Positions 6,245 to 8,528 of a DNA stretch of 8,528 nt are shown here, in pieces. A program made the translations under genes and the position numbers. The DNA comes from an uncultured Eubacteriales bacterium. GTDB taxonomy: Bacteria > Bacillota_A > Clostridia > Christensenellales > Aristaeellaceae. The stretch lies in NCBI GenBank assembly GCA_902766515.1, contig CACXEB010000170.1:1-8528 (forward strand). The letters run 5' to 3'. The stretch's first letter is position 1; every line of letters starts with the position of its first letter. The notes beneath the pieces were generated by a model that made no database searches, was not told the DNA's origin, and saw only the letters and a program-made list of their open reading frames with translations.

Positions 6245-8429
6245 CTTCGCCGCCCGCCAGCGGCACCGGATAATCATCCGTCAGCAGCAGCTTCGCCGAT
6301 TCGAGCGCCGCCGCCTCCGAATCCGCCGTTTCCCGGAGCCCGGCCATGGCGGATGCGTCCACCGTGACGTTGCGCCGGACCGGCGTCAGGTACAGCACCA
6401 GCGGCGCTTCCCTGAGGTCCTCCGCCTCGCTGTCCAGGCGGATGTCCCATTCGCCGCCGTTGCAGAAGTTATCGGAGATCAGCCGGCCTTTGACAAAGGC
6501 GCAGCCGATATCACCGCGGTAGCGGACCCGGAGCGTCGCGAGCTTATGCCCCTCAAGCGCGTCCGGGGGGATCCGGAGCGAAAACCGGCCCGTGCCGGTC
6601 TGTTCCCAGGCGACGGGCTGCGGCTGCCGTCCGCTGTACAATACGATGAAGGGGACGAAGCGCCGGGCGTCCTCCGACCAGCGGTCCACCCGCGCGGCGC
6701 CCGACGTGACCTCCGCCCTGAGCCGCGCCCCGTCCCACAGCAGCGGGGCGTCGCACAGCCAGGCGTCGTCCCCGTAGACCCAGAAGCGCAGGCTGTCCGC
6801 GCGGCTGAGCGTCATGATGACCTGGCCGCCCGCCGTCACCGCCTCGCCCACCGCGGGCCGGTACTCCTGCCCGTCGATCCGGTAGACCGGCGCCATGCCG
6901 TCCGGCGCGAGGAAAAACCAGGTGTGTCCGACGTGCGCCATCGGCTGCGCAGTGGCATAATCCAGCCGCGCGTCCCCCAGCGGCAGCCCGAAGGGCAGGA
7001 TCGCGTTTTCCCCCGCGGCGATGTCAAACCGGAACGTGACCTCCCCGTCCGGCAGCGCCAGCCGGACCTCGTCCCCGTGCCGGTCGCGCATCTCCGCGTG
7101 GTCCTGGAAATTGTTGACGAACAGGAAGCCGCCGCTCCCCTTCACGCGCACCGAAAAGCGCAGCGGCGACAGGTCGTCGGGCCGCAGGTCCTTCAGGTGG
7201 GCGGGCACGACCGCCTTCGTGTCCTCCAGGAACCCGGAATACAGCCGGCACAGCATGTGGACCGCCCGCAGCCGCCCGTAGCTTTCCCGGATCTGGCCGA
7301 ATTCGCCGATGGCGGCCTGGTAGTCATAGCTGCGCCTGGGCACCTGGCCTTCGTTCAGGTACGGGGTGACGCGGCCGGTCGGGTTGGTACCGCCCTTGTA
7401 CATATAGTAGCCCAGCAGGTTGCAGCCGCTGCCCAGCTTGATATTGGCCAGGGCGTCCATGGCGCGCATGTCCATCCGGAACCGGTACCGGTAGCTGCAC
7501 ATCATGCCGCCCATCATCTCGCAGCAGGCGTAGGGCCGGCTTTCCGGATCGTAGGCCGGCTCAAAGTTGTATTCGCTGGTCACCGCGCTGTTGTGGCAGT
7601 CCCGGTAGATGTATTCCGGCGTGGCCGGATGGACGCCCGACCGGCGGTAGAACAGCCAGGGCTGGTAGGCGTACCCGCCCCAGAGTGGCAGGGCCTCGTC
7701 CACGGGCACCACCGCCCCGCCCCAGGCGGTCGCCGTGTAGAACGGCGTGCGGATGCCCGTCTCCAGCATGATCCGCTTCAGCGCCCGCATGTACTCCTCG
7801 CCGGAATGCCCGCTGGTGATCCATTCGTCGGACACGCCGGTCGTCTGCTCCCACGGGGCGCAGGAGTGCTGGTACTCGTTTTCGATCTGCGTGCCGATCA
7901 CGCAGCCGCCCTGGTAATAGTAATGCCCGTCCATCTGCCCGTGCAGCGCCCGGAACAGCCGGCGGACCGCCTCCAGGAAGCCCGGGTCGTTCTCCCGGAC
8001 GTCATAGGGCTGGCCGTACAGCCAGTCCGGCAGGCCGCCGTTGCGCATCTCGCCGTGCGCGAACGGACCGATGCGGACGATCACCCACATATGCTGGCGC
8101 TCACAGACGTCCAGGAAGGCCCGCAGGTCACGGCAGCCATCGAAGCGGAAGACGCCCTCCTCTTCCTCATGCACGTTCCAGAAGACGTAGGTGGACAGGA
8201 TATTGATGCCCCCGCAGCGCATCTTGACGACGGCGTCCTCCCACTGGTCCGGGGACACGCGGGCGAAGTGCATCTCGCCGCTGATCCCGAAAAAGGGCCT
8301 GCCGTCCACCGTCATGGAATCATTGGTGAACCCGATCACCCGTCCCTCCGGATCAGAACCGGAAAACGCCTCTCCCAGGGAATAAATCTTTTTATCGCCG
8401 GCTTCCGCCGCATTCAGCGCATACACCAT
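6228..8429 (-). CDS. Family GH35 beta-galactosidase-type glycoside hydrolase
   Basis: The protein has 733 residues if it starts at ATG 8429, which has GAGGGAG 6 nt upstream. The frame stays open to an ATG at 8465, but that codon lies upstream of the predicted transcription start, has no ribosome site, and would add an atypical 12-residue leader. The GH35 TIM barrel begins with FFGISGEMHFARVSPDQWED (46-65) and NILSTYVFWNVHEEEEGVFRF (76-96). RIGPFAHGEMRNGGLPDW (119-136) is the active-site strand, and GTQIENEY (179-186) carries the expected acid/base Glu185. The nucleophile is probably Glu304 in PYACCEMMGGM, with Glu286 in TSEYNFEP as the alternative. The C-terminal part is beta-rich, with RYRGDIGCAFVKGRLISDNF (~628-650) like the jelly-roll lobes of GH35 enzymes. 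No signal peptide is seen, so cytoplasmic action is likely. It is the first gene of the operon. Retaining exo-beta-galactosidase activity is the family default; the real sugar may differ. Confidence 0.9.
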   Translation of the reverse strand: MVYALNAAEAGDKKIYSLGEAFSGSDPEGRVIGFTNDSMTVDGRPFFGISGEMHFARVSPDQWEDAVVKMRCGGINILSTYVFWNVHEEEEGVFRFDGCRDLRAFLDVCERQHMWVIVRIGPFAHGEMRNGGLPDWLYGQPYDVRENDPGFLEAVRRLFRALHGQMDGHYYYQGGCVIGTQIENEYQHSCAPWEQTTGVSDEWITSGHSGEEYMRALKRIMLETGIRTPFYTATAWGGAVVPVDEALPLWGGYAYQPWLFYRRSGVHPATPEYIYRDCHNSAVTSEYNFEPAYDPESRPYACCEMMGGMMCSYRYRFRMDMRAMDALANIKLGSGCNLLGYYMYKGGTNPTGRVTPYLNEGQVPRRSYDYQAAIGEFGQIRESYGRLRAVHMLCRLYSGFLEDTKAVVPAHLKDLRPDDLSPLRFSVRVKGSGGFLFVNNFQDHAEMRDRHGDEVRLALPDGEVTFRFDIAAGENAILPFGLPLGDARLDYATAQPMAHVGHTWFFLAPDGMAPVYRIDGQEYRPAVGEAVTAGGQVIMTLSRADSLRFWVYGDDAWLCDAPLLWDGARLRAEVTSGAARVDRWSEDARRFVPFIVLYSGRQPQPVAWEQTGTGRFSLRIPPDALEGHKLATLRVRYRGDIGCAFVKGRLISDNFCNGGEWDIRLDSEAEDLREAPLVLYLTPVRRNVTVDASAMAGLRETADSEAAALESAKLLLTDDYPVPLAGGEGRACV

Positions 8430-8435
8430 GTGGAT

Positions 8436-8442
8436 CTCCCTC
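8436..8442 (-). promoter_or_regulatory. Ribosome binding site of the GH35 gene (sets the start at 8429)
   Basis: GAGGGAG on the minus strand lies 6 nt upstream of ATG 8429. The longer in-frame start at 8465 has no comparable site, so this element decides the start choice. Confidence 0.75.
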
Positions 8443-8455
8443 AGTGTTTTTTTCC

Positions 8456-8484
8456 AGTATACCATCCGCCGGCGGTTTGTTCAA
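8456..8484 (-). promoter_or_regulatory. Predicted sigma-A promoter of the three-gene operon
   Basis: Read on the minus strand, TTGAAC (8484-8479) is followed by a 17-nt spacer (8478-8462) and TATACT (8461-8456). Both hexamers are close to the TTGACA/TATAAT consensus and the spacing is ideal. Transcription would start in or near the A-run at 8453-8447, giving a leader of only about 20 nt before ATG 8429. The spacer contains the perfect 10-bp palindrome CCGCCGGCGG. The promoter explains why the start at 8429 is preferred. It is predicted from sequence only. Confidence 0.7.
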
Positions 8485-8528
8485 GCCTTGATTCCTGTTC
8501 CATTGCTTGCCGTCGTACAATAAGTATG

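Noticed and set aside
2995..6273. Plus-strand open frame of about 1092 codons opposite the DUF5107-TPR gene
   Set aside because: Its translation is rich in R, G, V, P and H with no recognisable domain, while the minus strand encodes a clear protein. Long antisense frames are common in GC-rich genes because stop codons are rare.
8492..8521. Possible divergent plus-strand promoter with TACAAT at 8516-8521
   Set aside because: The -10-like hexamer is good, but no convincing -35 sits at 16-18 nt (TTCCTG at best), and the gene it would serve lies outside the window.

Overview
The window reads as part of a chromosome or contig from a GC-rich bacterium, most likely a member of the Bacillota (Clostridia-like, gut or rumen type). 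This is inferred from strong GGAGG-type ribosome binding sites, a near-consensus sigma-A promoter, and the look of the acetyltransferase and GrpB remnants and of the DUF5107-TPR protein. No rRNA or marker gene is present, so the taxonomy is a guess.

Almost all of the window (about 290 to 8429) is one tightly packed minus-strand operon of three genes, read right to left. It starts at a promoter near 8456-8484 (TTGAAC, 17 nt, TATACT). Gene 1 (8429-6228) is a family GH35 beta-galactosidase-type hydrolase. Gene 2 (6231-2965) is a 1088-residue protein with an N-terminal DUF5107 domain (galactose-mutarotase-like beta-sandwich superfamily) followed by about 600 residues of tetratricopeptide-type repeats. 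Gene 3 (2968-290) is a family GH2 glycoside hydrolase with an extra C-terminal region. Both gene junctions are ATGA overlaps with a Shine-Dalgarno sequence inside the upstream gene, so translational coupling is likely. None of the three proteins shows a signal peptide or membrane segment, so the set probably acts in the cytoplasm on oligosaccharides that have already been imported. The two hydrolases probably remove non-reducing-end beta-linked sugars. The role of the DUF5107-TPR protein is not known to me and is the most open question here.

The left edge (1 to about 290) is different. Its base composition falls to about 45% GC (hand count over 121-290), against about 72% in a sample of the operon (3001-3060). 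It holds gene pieces on the plus strand: the C-terminal part of a GNAT acetyltransferase running off the window edge, directly followed in another frame by a short C-terminal-region fragment of a GrpB/UPF0157-type protein. This looks like gene debris, and the operon converges on it. The right edge (8462-8528) is the intergenic region upstream of the operon. I see no complete gene in it.

The long plus-strand open frames opposite the three genes, one of them nearly 1100 codons, are best explained as antisense shadows in GC-rich DNA. I found no tRNA, rRNA, CRISPR array, insertion sequence or clear terminator.
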